A stretch of DNA of 64,000 nt from Croceibacterium atlanticum (GCF_001008165.2 NZ_CP011452.2:2666001-2730000), one strand, 5' to 3'; numbered from the stretch's first letter, positions 1 through 7,501 are shown. Numbers and translations: made by a program. The notes: generated by a model from the letters alone, not told the origin.

Positions 1-514
1 GCCGCGGCGCGCGCGAGGAGGAGTGGTACTGCACGATCTTCCAGCCCGATTCATCGTGCGAAAGGACCGAGGTCGCGACCCCGTCACGCTCGATCACGCG
101 CCCGTCCTCGAGCTCGATCCGGTAGCCGTAGGTTTCGTAGCCATAGGCCATATGGCCCTTACGGGTCATCGTCAGCGTCGGGTCGGTGAAAGTAAAGCTC
201 GTGATCGCATCGAGCTCGGGTCCGAGATGGTGCTCCATGTAATTGGCGAAACTCCCCTCGGACTTGCCGTTCTCGAAGATCGCGGAGGCTTCCGCGAACA
301 GGGCCGACATGCCTTCGGCATCGCGCGACACCAATGCGGCGCGATAAGCCTCGAGAATATCTTCAGCGCCCGACACATCTTCGCTGGCCGAACCTGTCTT
401 GTCGGAATGATGTGTCCCATGTCCGGAATGGTCCATGTCCTGCGCCGCAGCCGGCACTGGCGCCGCAGCAATAGCTAGCGCAACTACCGGCACTCGCAAT
501 AAAGTGTTCATCAT
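1..514 (-). CDS. NTF2/SnoaL-like periplasmic protein, 3' end outside the window
   Basis: This gene runs off the left edge; about 171 residues are visible with no stop. The start ATG at 514 follows a GGAGAAG ribosome-binding site. The N-terminus is a signal peptide ending in AAAQD, followed by a short His/Met linker (MDHSGHG). The body resembles the NTF2/SnoaL fold: a helical stretch, a conserved tryptophan near the end (GWKIVQYHSS) and no obvious catalytic residues. It lies 21 bases downstream of copB on the same strand, so it is probably the last visible gene of the copper operon. Its role is unknown; periplasmic metal handling is an inference from the signal peptide, linker and neighbours. 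Confidence 0.7.
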   Translation of the reverse strand, partial: MMNTLLRVPVVALAIAAAPVPAAAQDMDHSGHGTHHSDKTGSASEDVSGAEDILEAYRAALVSRDAEGMSALFAEASAIFENGKSEGSFANYMEHHLGPELDAITSFTFTDPTLTMTRKGHMAYGYETYGYRIELEDGRVIERDGVATSVLSHDESGWKIVQYHSSSRAPR

Positions 515-535
515 GTCAGTTTCTTCTCCCTTGAC

Positions 536-1651
536 CTAAAACCAGAACCGCACGCCGACGACGTAGTTCGTTACGCTGGGGTCCTCGCCGTCGGCCCTTG
601 CGAAATCGCGGCTGTTGCCGATCTTCCATTCCTGGTCGATGCCGATATAGGGCGCGAATTCGCGCGCGAATTCGTAGCGCAGGCGAATGCCGACCTCGAT
701 CGTATCGATCCCCGAGCCGATCCCGAGTTCGGGAATGTCCTGTGCTGACAGCGCGATTTCGGCGCGCGGCTGCACGATCAGACGCTGTGTGATGAACTGA
801 TCGATTTCACCTTCAATTCGTGCGGTAAGATCGCCCTTGTTCGACAGAAATGCTGCTGCATCGACCTCGAACTCATAGGGAACGAGCCCTTGGATGCCCA
901 CAACCGCATGGGTGCGTTCAGGCCCAGTAAAATCCTGCCGCACGCCCGCCTGAAAATCGAAGAAAGGCGCAATGGCACGGCTCCAAAGCGCCTGCACTTC
1001 GGCGCTTTCAATGGTCTCGCCGAAGCTGCCTTCGCCTTCGGATTTGAACCAGAACTTGTTGTAGTCACCGCCATAATAACCCTGGACGTCCCACAAATAG
1101 CCGTCGTCGCCCTCGCGCAGGCGGTATTCGAGCCGGTCGCCCTGAAACCAGAATACCGGCGTTCCGCTCACTTCCTTGGTGACGGCCGCCCGAGACGCAG
1201 CCATTTCCTCTGCGCCGACAAAGGCATCGGCGGCAAAGGCGGGGCCCTGTAGCGCTTCAGGCGGGGGAGGGCCTTCCGGGATCGCCATATGGTCGGCGGA
1301 TGCTCCATGGCCCATCGCGGAATGATCCATTTGCGACATGCCGCCCTCATCCTCCTTGCCGGTCATGGGCATCGCGCCATGCTGGGCTGCCCCATGATCC
1401 ATGTTCGAATGATCCATAACCTCCGGGTTCTCAACCTCCTCCTGAGGATGCTGCGTCCGGGAGTGATCCATCTGAGGTTGATCCGGCGCATGGTGATCGT
1501 GCGCCTCGCTCGCAGCCTCGTCGTCTTGAGCAGCTTGCCCGGCCTGGCTCTGCGGTTCGGCAGCCTGCGTGCCGTGATCATGCTGCTGTGCCCAGACTGC
1601 GCTCGGAAGTGCCAGCAGGGGGAGGGCGATCATCATGGTCGCGCGCTTCAT
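536..1651 (-). CDS. copB: Copper resistance protein B (PcoB/CopB family outer-membrane protein)
   Basis: The 371-residue product starts with a signal peptide ending AVWAQQ. An acidic His/Met-rich region of about 110 residues follows, with repeated MDHS and HDHG motifs likely to bind copper. The C-terminal two thirds match the CopB beta-barrel domain, ending in the aromatic pattern VGVRFWF typical of outer-membrane barrels. Its ATG overlaps the copA stop codon (ATGA at 1651-1653), so the two are translationally coupled. In characterised pco/cop systems CopB works with the CopA oxidase to hold or export periplasmic copper. Confidence 0.93.
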   Translation of the reverse strand: MKRATMMIALPLLALPSAVWAQQHDHGTQAAEPQSQAGQAAQDDEAASEAHDHHAPDQPQMDHSRTQHPQEEVENPEVMDHSNMDHGAAQHGAMPMTGKEDEGGMSQMDHSAMGHGASADHMAIPEGPPPPEALQGPAFAADAFVGAEEMAASRAAVTKEVSGTPVFWFQGDRLEYRLREGDDGYLWDVQGYYGGDYNKFWFKSEGEGSFGETIESAEVQALWSRAIAPFFDFQAGVRQDFTGPERTHAVVGIQGLVPYEFEVDAAAFLSNKGDLTARIEGEIDQFITQRLIVQPRAEIALSAQDIPELGIGSGIDTIEVGIRLRYEFAREFAPYIGIDQEWKIGNSRDFARADGEDPSVTNYVVGVRFWF

Positions 1652-3465
1652 CAGCCTTCTCCTCCCTCGAGCGGTCGGACCGTCACCACCTGAAACATTC
1701 CGTTATGCATGTGGTAAAAGAGATGACAGTGGAACGCCCAGTCGCCCCGTTCATTGGCGGTCAGGTCGAATTGCGCGCTGCCGCCGGGCTGGACCGTCAG
1801 CGTATGTTTGAGCGGTTGACGGTCGGCCGGAGCCCCGTTCACGAGTTCGAAGAAGTGTCCGTGCAAATGGATCGGATGCGCCATCATGGTGTTGTTGATG
1901 AGCTTGACGCGCACGCGCTCGTTATAGGCAAATTGAATCGGCTCGGTGATCTCGTCGAACTTCTTCCCGTCGAACGACCACATATACCGCTCCATATTGC
2001 CGGTTAGATGGATCGTCTTGAGCCGGCTCGGACGCCGGTTGTCGGTATTGGGCTTGGCGGCGATAAGCTGGTTGTAGTTGAGCACGCGGTGGCTCACATC
2101 GTCGAGCCCGAGGCCAGGAAAACCCATCCGGTCGATAGGATTCATGGCAACCGAGTCGATCCCTGGACCAACTTTCACATTGGGTGGAAGCAGTGATGTA
2201 TCGCGCATGTTCATACCCGACATGCCAGCCATCCCAGCCATCTCGGATCCACCGCTGGAGCCATGATCCATTCCGGCCATGCCACCCGCGCTTTGATCCA
2301 TGCTCGCCGCGGCACCGTGACCCGCATGCCCGTCTCCAGCAGCGCCTGCGCTATCGCCGTGCCCGGCCATGCCCATATCGGTCATGGTGAGAAGCGGCGG
2401 TTTGCGCAGGGGCGGGACGCTGGCCCGGGCGCCGGGGCGACTGGCAAGGGTCGCCACGCCCATGCCCGAGCGATCAATGGCCTCGGCGACGAGCGAATAA
2501 GCCTCGCCGCGCGGCTCGATGATCACGTCGTAGGTTTCAGCAACACCGATCTGGAACTCGTCGGTCTCGACCGGCTGTACGTTTTGGCCATCGGCCTGAA
2601 CCACGGTCATCGGCAGGCCAGGGATGCGGATATTGAAATAGGTCATCGCGGCGCCGTTGATAAAGCGCAGGCGGACCCTCTCTCCCGGCTGGAAAAGGTA
2701 TTCGAGATCGTCTTCCGGCCCGTGACCATTGATGAGGAAGGTGTAGGTCGCGCCGCTCACATCGGAGATGTCGGTCGGCATCATCCGCATGCGCGCCCAC
2801 ATTCGGCGCTCTTCGCCGCTCATGTCGTAGTCGTCGGTCCAGGTGGTTTTGCCATAGTTGAAGTAGCCCTCGGCGACCTTGAGTTTCTTCATGATCGAAT
2901 AGGGACTCATGGTCGACCAGTCGGACAGCATGACAACATAGTCGCGGTCGTATTCATATGGTTCGGGCTCGATCGGGTCGACGATCAGGGGGCCGTAATG
3001 GCCAAGCGGCTCCTGCAGCGTATGCGCGTGCCACCAATAGGTGCCCGACTGGCGGATGGGAAACTGGTAACGATAGGTATCGCCCGGCTCAACAGCCGCC
3101 ATGCTCACCCCGGGTACACCGTCCATAAGGAAGGGTACGAGCAATCCGTGCCAGTGAATGGAAGTGCCATGCGAACTCCGATTGAGGAGATCGACCGTCA
3201 GGTTCTGGCCTTCCTTGAGGCGCACCAAGGGTCCTGGGATGGTGCCATTCACGGCAACACCCGGCCCGCGGCGCGAGCCAGTGGTGAAGGTCGTGTCGGC
3301 GACGCTCATTGTAAGATGTTCGCCGGACAGAACGTCGCTCCCGCGGCGCGCGATCGTGCCATCGAGACCTCCGCGTGCCCACGCGGGCATTGCACCGGCA
3401 AGGCCAAGCATTCCGACCCCGCTTGCGCTAGACCCCAGAAATTTACGGCGATTGATCGCGACCAT
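1651..3465 (-). CDS. copA: Copper-resistance multicopper oxidase, PcoA/CopA type
   Basis: The 604-residue periplasmic oxidase probably oxidises Cu(I) to the less toxic Cu(II). The chosen ATG at 3465 follows CAGGAG and puts a twin-arginine signal (NRRKFLG, Arg6-Arg7) at the N-terminus; an in-frame upstream start at 3525 would bury it. Copper ligands are visible as HWHG (His104, His106), a HAHT motif, HPIHLHGHFFE and the C-terminal HCHLFYHMHNGMF cluster. A Met/His/Gly-rich insert (repeats of MAGM and MDHG) precedes the last cupredoxin domain, as in PcoA homologues. An ECF-type promoter motif lies immediately upstream, overlapping the sigma gene's stop codon. Confidence 0.95.
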   Translation of the reverse strand: MVAINRRKFLGSSASGVGMLGLAGAMPAWARGGLDGTIARRGSDVLSGEHLTMSVADTTFTTGSRRGPGVAVNGTIPGPLVRLKEGQNLTVDLLNRSSHGTSIHWHGLLVPFLMDGVPGVSMAAVEPGDTYRYQFPIRQSGTYWWHAHTLQEPLGHYGPLIVDPIEPEPYEYDRDYVVMLSDWSTMSPYSIMKKLKVAEGYFNYGKTTWTDDYDMSGEERRMWARMRMMPTDISDVSGATYTFLINGHGPEDDLEYLFQPGERVRLRFINGAAMTYFNIRIPGLPMTVVQADGQNVQPVETDEFQIGVAETYDVIIEPRGEAYSLVAEAIDRSGMGVATLASRPGARASVPPLRKPPLLTMTDMGMAGHGDSAGAAGDGHAGHGAAASMDQSAGGMAGMDHGSSGGSEMAGMAGMSGMNMRDTSLLPPNVKVGPGIDSVAMNPIDRMGFPGLGLDDVSHRVLNYNQLIAAKPNTDNRRPSRLKTIHLTGNMERYMWSFDGKKFDEITEPIQFAYNERVRVKLINNTMMAHPIHLHGHFFELVNGAPADRQPLKHTLTVQPGGSAQFDLTANERGDWAFHCHLFYHMHNGMFQVVTVRPLEGGEG

Positions 3466-3496
3466 CGAAAGCTCCTGTATGAACGATACACCCTCA

Positions 3497-3524
3497 ACTA
3501 CGAAGGGCCCGGTTCTACCCCTCA
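3497..3524 (-). promoter_or_regulatory. Candidate ECF promoter of copA
   Basis: Read on the minus strand: TTTTTGAGGGG, 15 bases, then CGTAG. The -35-like TGAGGGG is at 3524-3518 and CGTA at 3502-3499. The same element with identical spacing occurs before three other transcription units in this island. The TGA inside the -35-like box is also the stop codon of the ECF sigma gene. Expected transcription start near 3490 leaves a leader of about 25 bases with a ribosome-binding site before the copA ATG. Confidence 0.7.
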
Positions 3525-4082
3525 AAAATTTTCCAGGCGGTCGCGCAATTTTTGCCGGGCACGATAGATGCGGGTCTCGATTGCCTTTTCCGACACGCCG
3601 AGAAGTTCGGCGGCTTCCGCCTGGCTGCGTCCGTCGATACTGACCAATATGAGCGCTTCGCGAAGACGGATCGGAAGACGCTCGATTTGCTCCAGGAGCA
3701 TTCGCAATTCCTGGCGCTGCATCGCGATCTCTTGCGGATCGGGGCTGTCGTCAACAATCGCCAGTGTTTCAGATTCCGCGCCCAATCCGAAAAAGCGCGC
3801 CGTTTTGCGTTTGCGCAGCCTGTCGCGGCATTTGTTGAGCACGACTGTCGTCAAAAAAGGGCCAACAGGACGGTCCGGGTCGAGGCGGTGCCGGGCGACC
3901 CAGACCGAAGCAAGCCCGTCCTGAACAGCGTTTTCGGCCTGATGCGGAGACGCAAGCATGCGTGTCGCCAAAGCAATAAGCCGCGCTATATGGGGTTCGA
4001 CCAGCGTCCCATATGCTGCCTTGCTGCCCCTGCGGGCATCTTCGACCAGGGCGGTCTCGGACCGGCTTTGCGCCTGCGTCAC
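3522..4082 (-). CDS. ECF RNA polymerase sigma factor (CnrH-like position)
   Basis: The 186-residue product has sigma-70 region 2 at about residues 20-90 and region 4 at about 125-180 (LPIRLREALILVSIDG, then SQAEAAELLGVSEKAIETR, a helix-turn-helix). Region 3 is absent, as in ECF sigma factors. GTG is the likely start, six bases after the sensor gene's stop. It is the third gene of an anti-sigma, sensor, sigma order identical to cnrYXH of Cupriavidus. It likely directs transcription of this island's copper genes from the TGAGGG-N15-CGTA motif; that target assignment is inferred from the motif's distribution. Confidence 0.9.
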   Translation of the reverse strand: MTQAQSRSETALVEDARRGSKAAYGTLVEPHIARLIALATRMLASPHQAENAVQDGLASVWVARHRLDPDRPVGPFLTTVVLNKCRDRLRKRKTARFFGLGAESETLAIVDDSPDPQEIAMQRQELRMLLEQIERLPIRLREALILVSIDGRSQAEAAELLGVSEKAIETRIYRARQKLRDRLENF

Positions 4083-4088
4083 GGAAGC

Positions 4089-4523
4089 CTAATTACGCGA
4101 ATTGCTGGTGAGCGCCTCGGAGACCCTCCGATCGAACAGGCGCTGCTGCTCGGGCTCGAGTATCTCGCGCATGTCGAAGACGTGTTGGACCGTGGCTTTC
4201 TGCAATTCGCCCATCCGTCCATGCACATCGTCAATCGCCGCGCTCACTTCGGGGCCATATTCGTGCTCGTCGGCCATCGCCTGAGCGAGCCTCGCATTTG
4301 CCGCGCGCAGCGATGACTCAAGTTCAGCACGCTCGACGGCGAAGCGGGCTTCCAGGGTCTCGAGGCGCGCGTTCTGGTCTTCGGTCAAAACCAGTTCCTC
4401 GTGCACGAACTGGTGCAGGCTGCCATTGTCTTCGTGGCTGAGCCAGCGATCAGCCGCGATCGCCCCCAAACATCCCGCGAGCCCGGCAAGAAGAACGGCA
4501 AGCAGGAGGCGTCCGTTCGTCAA
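4089..4523 (-). CDS. cnrX-like: CnrX-like periplasmic metal sensor
   Basis: This 144-residue protein has one N-terminal membrane anchor (residues 5-24) and a periplasmic helical hairpin. Five residues match the metal site of Cupriavidus CnrX with a constant offset of minus five: His37, His41, Glu58, His114 and Met118 for His42, His46, Glu63, His119 and Met123. It starts at TTG three bases after the anti-sigma stop, with GGGAG upstream inside the preceding gene. CnrX binds Ni/Co and releases sigma by altering CnrY; here the neighbours are copper genes, so the true inducer metal is uncertain. Spy/CpxP-type chaperones are related folds but lack this ligand pattern. Confidence 0.82.
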   Translation of the reverse strand: MTNGRLLLAVLLAGLAGCLGAIAADRWLSHEDNGSLHQFVHEELVLTEDQNARLETLEARFAVERAELESSLRAANARLAQAMADEHEYGPEVSAAIDDVHGRMGELQKATVQHVFDMREILEPEQQRLFDRRVSEALTSNSRN

Positions 4524-4526
4524 AGT

Positions 4527-4823
4527 CTAGCTCCCGACATGCAGGAGAGCGGCGGGAGAAAGGTGCTCGTTCGACGCAAAATCATTATAGGCGGAACTCG
4601 CAGTTGAGCCCTGATTGTAGGGCATGATGGTCGTGCCGAAGCCTGCTCCAAGGCCGATGACGAACAGGCTGCAAAAGAGCGCGGCACGCCGGCGGCGATC
4701 GGCAACCTCGCCAAGCTGTCCGGCGCGCTGCCAGACACCATCCATGAAGTCTGACGGGTCATGCACAATATCATGCGCGGCCAGCTGTTTGAGCGAAGCA
4801 TCGAGGGAAGGATAATCTGACAT
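4527..4823 (-). CDS. Putative membrane anti-sigma factor (CnrY-like)
   Basis: The 98-residue protein has a cytoplasmic N-terminal part of about 45 residues, one transmembrane segment (about 48-68, AALFCSLFVIGLGAGFG) and a short periplasmic tail, the layout of CnrY anti-sigma factors. ATG at 4823 follows AGAGG at a suitable distance; an in-frame TTG at 4829 is less likely. It is first in the anti-sigma, sensor, sigma unit and is preceded by the same promoter motif as copA, which would give autoregulation. Sequence similarity to CnrY itself cannot be judged by eye, so the name rests on size, topology and gene order. Confidence 0.72.
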   Translation of the reverse strand: MSDYPSLDASLKQLAAHDIVHDPSDFMDGVWQRAGQLGEVADRRRRAALFCSLFVIGLGAGFGTTIMPYNQGSTASSAYNDFASNEHLSPAALLHVGS

Positions 4824-4850
4824 AGGCAACCTCTAACTATTGTAACTCCT

Positions 4851-4877
4851 TTACGCCACAGCCCGCCGAAGCCCTCA
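4851..4877 (-). promoter_or_regulatory. Candidate ECF promoter of the anti-sigma/sensor/sigma operon
   Basis: Minus-strand TTTTGAGGGC (-35-like box at 4877-4871), 15 bases, then CGTAA (CGTA at 4855-4852). Predicted start near 4844 leaves about 20 bases including AGAGG before the ATG at 4823. It lies back to back with the plus-strand promoter at 4886, the two -35-like boxes forming an inverted repeat. Confidence 0.65.
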
Positions 4878-4885
4878 AAAAAATA

Positions 4886-4915
4886 TTTGAGGGGTATGAT
4901 ATTCTCGCGCGTATC
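4886..4915 (+). promoter_or_regulatory. Candidate ECF promoter of the DUF2231 operon
   Basis: TTTGAGGGG at 4886-4894, 15 bases, CGTATC at 4910-4915. The expected transcription start (about 4920-4923) coincides with the ATG at 4923, so the message may be leaderless or nearly so. With the opposing copy it makes the inverted repeat CCCTCAAA, six bases, TTTGAGGG (4872-4893). Confidence 0.65.
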
Positions 4916-4922
4916 AAGGCAT

Positions 4923-5597
4923 ATGAGCATATTCACCCGCCTTGGCCTCGCCGCCCTCTTCGCAGCCTTTCTGCTTTCGGCACCCTTGCACGCGCATGAA
5001 GGGCATCAGGACAATATGTCCGACGCTGAAATGCTGGCGATGGAGGAGGGTATGGCCATGCCGGACGACGCCCATGCCGGCGAGCTTGCGCCGCCCGGGG
5101 AAGAGATGGACAGGCCGAACGCGCAGCAGTCCATGTCGCCTGAAGACATGATGCAGCAGAAAATCACGGAAAACCGCCTGACCTCGGCAGAGGACCTTCT
5201 GTCGCGCCTTCATCCGGTCGCGGCGCATTTCCCGATTGCGCTTCTCCTCGTCGCCGCACTCGCCGAACTCGCCTTGATGGTGCGCCCGACCTTGGGGCTT
5301 GAGACGACGATCCGGTTTCTCGTAGCCGGCGGCGCGATCGGGGCGGTCGTTGCGGCTTTGCTCGGATGGTTTGCGGGTGGATGGCGACTGCTGGACCGGT
5401 CGGAAAATCTCGCCATTCACCGCTGGAACGGCACGACGATTGCCATATTGAGCCTCCTCGCCTGGTGGGTTGCTGCGCGCGGAAAGGGGAGAGGCGCGCT
5501 GCGCTTGCTTCTGGCGCTGATCGCTGCGGCGCTCATCGTACAAGGCTATTTCGGCGGGGAGATGGTGCACGGGCCCAATCATATGGGCATCATGTAG
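4923..5597 (+). CDS. DUF2231 family membrane protein with His/Met-rich periplasmic N-terminus
   Basis: The 224-residue protein begins with a signal or anchor (MSIFTRLGLAALFAAFLL) followed by AHEGHQD and a Met/acidic-rich stretch of about 60 residues. It then has four hydrophobic segments in the DUF2231 pattern, starting with LHPVAAHFPIALLLVAALAE. DUF2231 proteins are inner-membrane proteins of unknown biochemical role, often found with copper genes. ATG 4923 is chosen because it preserves the signal peptide; an upstream TTG at 4887 lies within the promoter motif. It is the first gene of an operon with a methyltransferase and a DUF411 protein. Confidence 0.8.
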   Translation: MSIFTRLGLAALFAAFLLSAPLHAHEGHQDNMSDAEMLAMEEGMAMPDDAHAGELAPPGEEMDRPNAQQSMSPEDMMQQKITENRLTSAEDLLSRLHPVAAHFPIALLLVAALAELALMVRPTLGLETTIRFLVAGGAIGAVVAALLGWFAGGWRLLDRSENLAIHRWNGTTIAILSLLAWWVAARGKGRGALRLLLALIAAALIVQGYFGGEMVHGPNHMGIM

Positions 5598-6284
5598 GTG
5601 GGACGGGTAGCCGCTCCTCAAGGCGACCGAGCCTTCACGCCAGCCCTTGGCAAAGCCTGGCTGACCCCGGTCTATGACCTCACCATCGCCTTGTTTACGC
5701 GTGAGCGGACATGGCGGCGCGCGGTTGTCCGCGCCGCCAATCTTGCGCCCGGCGATCATCTTATCGATGTTGGGTGCGGAACCGGCACCTTGCTTCGCGA
5801 TCTCATGATCAGCTGTCCGCAGGCGGGTCTCGCCGGCGTTGAGCCCGATCCGGCAGCACTGGCCATCGCGCGTCGCAAGTTTGGCGCCGGGGCGGATCTG
5901 ATCCGTTGGCACAATGGCTTTCTCGATACCCTCGACCTGACCGCGCGATGGCAGCCAAACAAGATCGTCAGCAGCCTCGTCTTTCATCAGGTTCCGCTGG
6001 GTGAAAAGCGGGCAATCCTGGAGCAGATGCACGATCTGCTCCAGCCCGGAGGCATGGTGCTGATTGCCGACTATATGGCTCAGGACTCCGCCCTTATGCG
6101 CAAGCTTTTCCGCGCCACGGTGCAGCAGCTCGACGGTGTCGAAGACACGCAGCCCAATGTCGACGGTATCCTGGAGCGGCAGCTTGCCGAAATTTTCACC
6201 GACGCCGAAAGGCTTCACGTCTTCCCGACCGCCACCGGAGCGATATCGCTCTGGCACGGCTACAAGAAAGGTCCCCATACATGA
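5598..6284 (+). CDS. Class I SAM-dependent methyltransferase
   Basis: The 228-residue cytoplasmic protein has the SAM-binding glycine motif IDVGCGTGTLLRD (about residues 56-68), an acidic residue after the second strand (GVEPD) and a later strand LQPGGMVLIADY, i.e. a Rossmann methyltransferase. The GTG start directly follows the TAG of the DUF2231 gene with no gap, and its stop overlaps the next ATG, so the three genes are translationally coupled. The substrate is unknown; COQ5/UbiE-like methyltransferases look similar. Its place between two metal-associated membrane or periplasmic genes suggests a stress-linked role, by inference only. Confidence 0.82.
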   Translation: MGRVAAPQGDRAFTPALGKAWLTPVYDLTIALFTRERTWRRAVVRAANLAPGDHLIDVGCGTGTLLRDLMISCPQAGLAGVEPDPAALAIARRKFGAGADLIRWHNGFLDTLDLTARWQPNKIVSSLVFHQVPLGEKRAILEQMHDLLQPGGMVLIADYMAQDSALMRKLFRATVQQLDGVEDTQPNVDGILERQLAEIFTDAERLHVFPTATGAISLWHGYKKGPHT

Positions 6285-6748
6285 CCCGCACGTTTGCGCG
6301 AAAGCGCTTTCGCAACTCGTTCGCCGCAACAGCCCTCCTGGTAATTGCCGCCTGTTCGAACGTTGCCCAGGCGGCCACCTACACGATGTATCGCGATCCC
6401 GGCTGCGGCTGCTGCCTCAAATGGGCCAACCATTTCGAGAACGGCATGGACGCCGAGGTTGCGACTGTCGACACCACTGACATGGGTTCGGTGAAAGCCG
6501 ACAAGGGCGTACCTTCCGATCTGTGGTCGTGCCATACGATGGTGATCGAGGGATATGTCATCGAAGGTCACGTCCCGGCAGAAGCAATCTCAAAATTGCT
6601 GCGCGAGCGCCCGGCAGGCGTTTCCGGACTTGCCGTTCCCGGCATGCCGCTGGGCTCACCTGGCATGGAATACGAGAACCGTGTGCAACCCTATGACGTC
6701 ATCGCCTTTGGGCCCGGCGGCCGTACGGTTTTCGCAAGTTACCCCTGA
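6281..6748 (+). CDS. DUF411 metal-binding protein
   Basis: The 155-residue secreted protein has a signal peptide ending in AQAATY; a Cys in IAACSN could instead be a lipobox. The DUF411 core follows: MYRDPGCGCCLKWANH with a CxCC cluster, then VPSDLWSCHTMVIEGYVIEGHVP and PGMPLGSPGME. These Cys, His and Met residues are the presumed copper ligands; family members are periplasmic and co-occur with cop/cus genes. Its ATG overlaps the methyltransferase stop (ATGA). Confidence 0.9.
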   Translation: MTRTFARKRFRNSFAATALLVIAACSNVAQAATYTMYRDPGCGCCLKWANHFENGMDAEVATVDTTDMGSVKADKGVPSDLWSCHTMVIEGYVIEGHVPAEAISKLLRERPAGVSGLAVPGMPLGSPGMEYENRVQPYDVIAFGPGGRTVFASYP

Positions 6749-6783
6749 ACGGGCAAGAAAACGCCCCCAACTTTTGGAGAATA

Positions 6784-7065
6784 ATGATGAAAATGATCCT
6801 CACCGTCGCTGGCGCGCTTGCTTTCTCGGCAAGCCCGGTCCTTGCTCAGGAGGCCCCTTCTGAAAAGCCCAAAATGTGCGAGATGATGCACGATGGCAAG
6901 AAAATGCAGGGTATGATGAAGAAGGACAAGGACGGAAAAATGTCATGCCAGATGATGGACCATTCCAAGATGGACCATTCGAAAATGGACCATGGCCAGT
7001 CCGGCCATGGCAAGAAAAAGGCCGCCGAGGCTGAAAAGCCGCAGACCGAACACAAGCACGACTGA
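6784..7065 (+). CDS. Small secreted Met/His/Lys-rich protein, probable metal binder
   Basis: The 93-residue product has a signal peptide (MMKMILTVAGALAFSASPVLAQ). The mature part is dominated by Met, His and Lys, with tandem MDHSKMDHSKMDHG, MCEMMHDGKKMQGMMKK and SCQMMD motifs. It has no globular domain. Such peptides can bind Cu(I)/Cu(II) in the periplasm. A TTTTGGAGAATA ribosome-binding site precedes it, 35 bases after the DUF411 gene, so it probably closes that operon. Metal choice is inferred from context. Confidence 0.78.
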   Translation: MMKMILTVAGALAFSASPVLAQEAPSEKPKMCEMMHDGKKMQGMMKKDKDGKMSCQMMDHSKMDHSKMDHGQSGHGKKKAAEAEKPQTEHKHD

Positions 7066-7076
7066 CCAGCCTTTGG

Positions 7077-7110
7077 CGTCTGGAGCCGACAATTCAATCG
7101 GCTCCAGACG
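7077..7110. terminator. Perfect 13-bp hairpin between convergent genes
   Basis: CGTCTGGAGCCGA, eight bases, then its exact reverse complement. It sits between the stop of the Met/His-rich gene (plus) and the csoR stop (minus). No T-tract follows on either strand, so it may act as a weak or factor-assisted bidirectional terminator or as an RNA stabiliser. Confidence 0.5.
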
Positions 7111-7112
7111 GT

Positions 7113-7397
7113 CTAACGGGCCATGCGCTCGATGAGAGTGAGAAGTTCGGCGATCTTCTCCGATTGATCGGCCTTGTTGTTCGATGAGAGCGCCTGTTCG
7201 ATGCAGTGCTTGGTATGGATGTCGAGTACTTTGGTCCTGGCGGCGCGCGCGGCGGCTTCGAGCGCGAGGATCTGCTGCAGGATATCGACGCAATAGCGCT
7301 CTTCTTCCATCATTCTCGATATTCCTCGCGCCTGCCCCTCGATCTTGCGCATTCGGGTCAAGACATCACGAAACTTGGGGTTTTGATCATCGCTCAT
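7113..7397 (-). CDS. csoR: CsoR-type copper-sensing transcriptional repressor
   Basis: The 94-residue all-helical DUF156 protein carries the Cu(I) triad Cys36, His61 and Cys65, at the same residue numbers as Mycobacterium tuberculosis CsoR, in ERYCVDIL and DIHTKHCIEQAL. RcnR and FrmR relatives use a different ligand pattern. ATG 7397 is preceded by GGAGAG at good spacing; in-frame upstream codons lack this. Metal-free CsoR binds DNA and releases on Cu(I) binding. A palindromic operator candidate sits in the divergent promoter 70-87 bases upstream of its start. Confidence 0.92.
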   Translation of the reverse strand: MSDDQNPKFRDVLTRMRKIEGQARGISRMMEEERYCVDILQQILALEAAARAARTKVLDIHTKHCIEQALSSNNKADQSEKIAELLTLIERMAR

Positions 7398-7466
7398 GCC
7401 GTTCTCTCCAGACGCCGAGTTCATTCCTGACTGCTTTTGACACAGTTGCAAAGCAGTTCGCAATAC

Positions 7467-7484
7467 ACTATACCCCCCTATAGT
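7467..7484. promoter_or_regulatory. CsoR/RcnR-type operator
   Basis: ACTATA, six C, TATAGT: a perfect inverted repeat flanking a C-tract, the layout of CsoR/RcnR operators. It lies between csoR (minus) and the DUF5676 gene (plus), 17 bases before the latter's ATG, so it could control both directions. Confidence 0.78.
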
Positions 7485-7501
7485 ATGCGACGGAGACAAA
7501 G

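Noticed and set aside
2263..3567. Long plus-strand open frame opposite copA.
   Set aside because: It mirrors the codon periodicity of the strongly supported oxidase gene, has no recognisable domain, and its product is rich in His, Arg and Gly, as expected for an antisense shadow.
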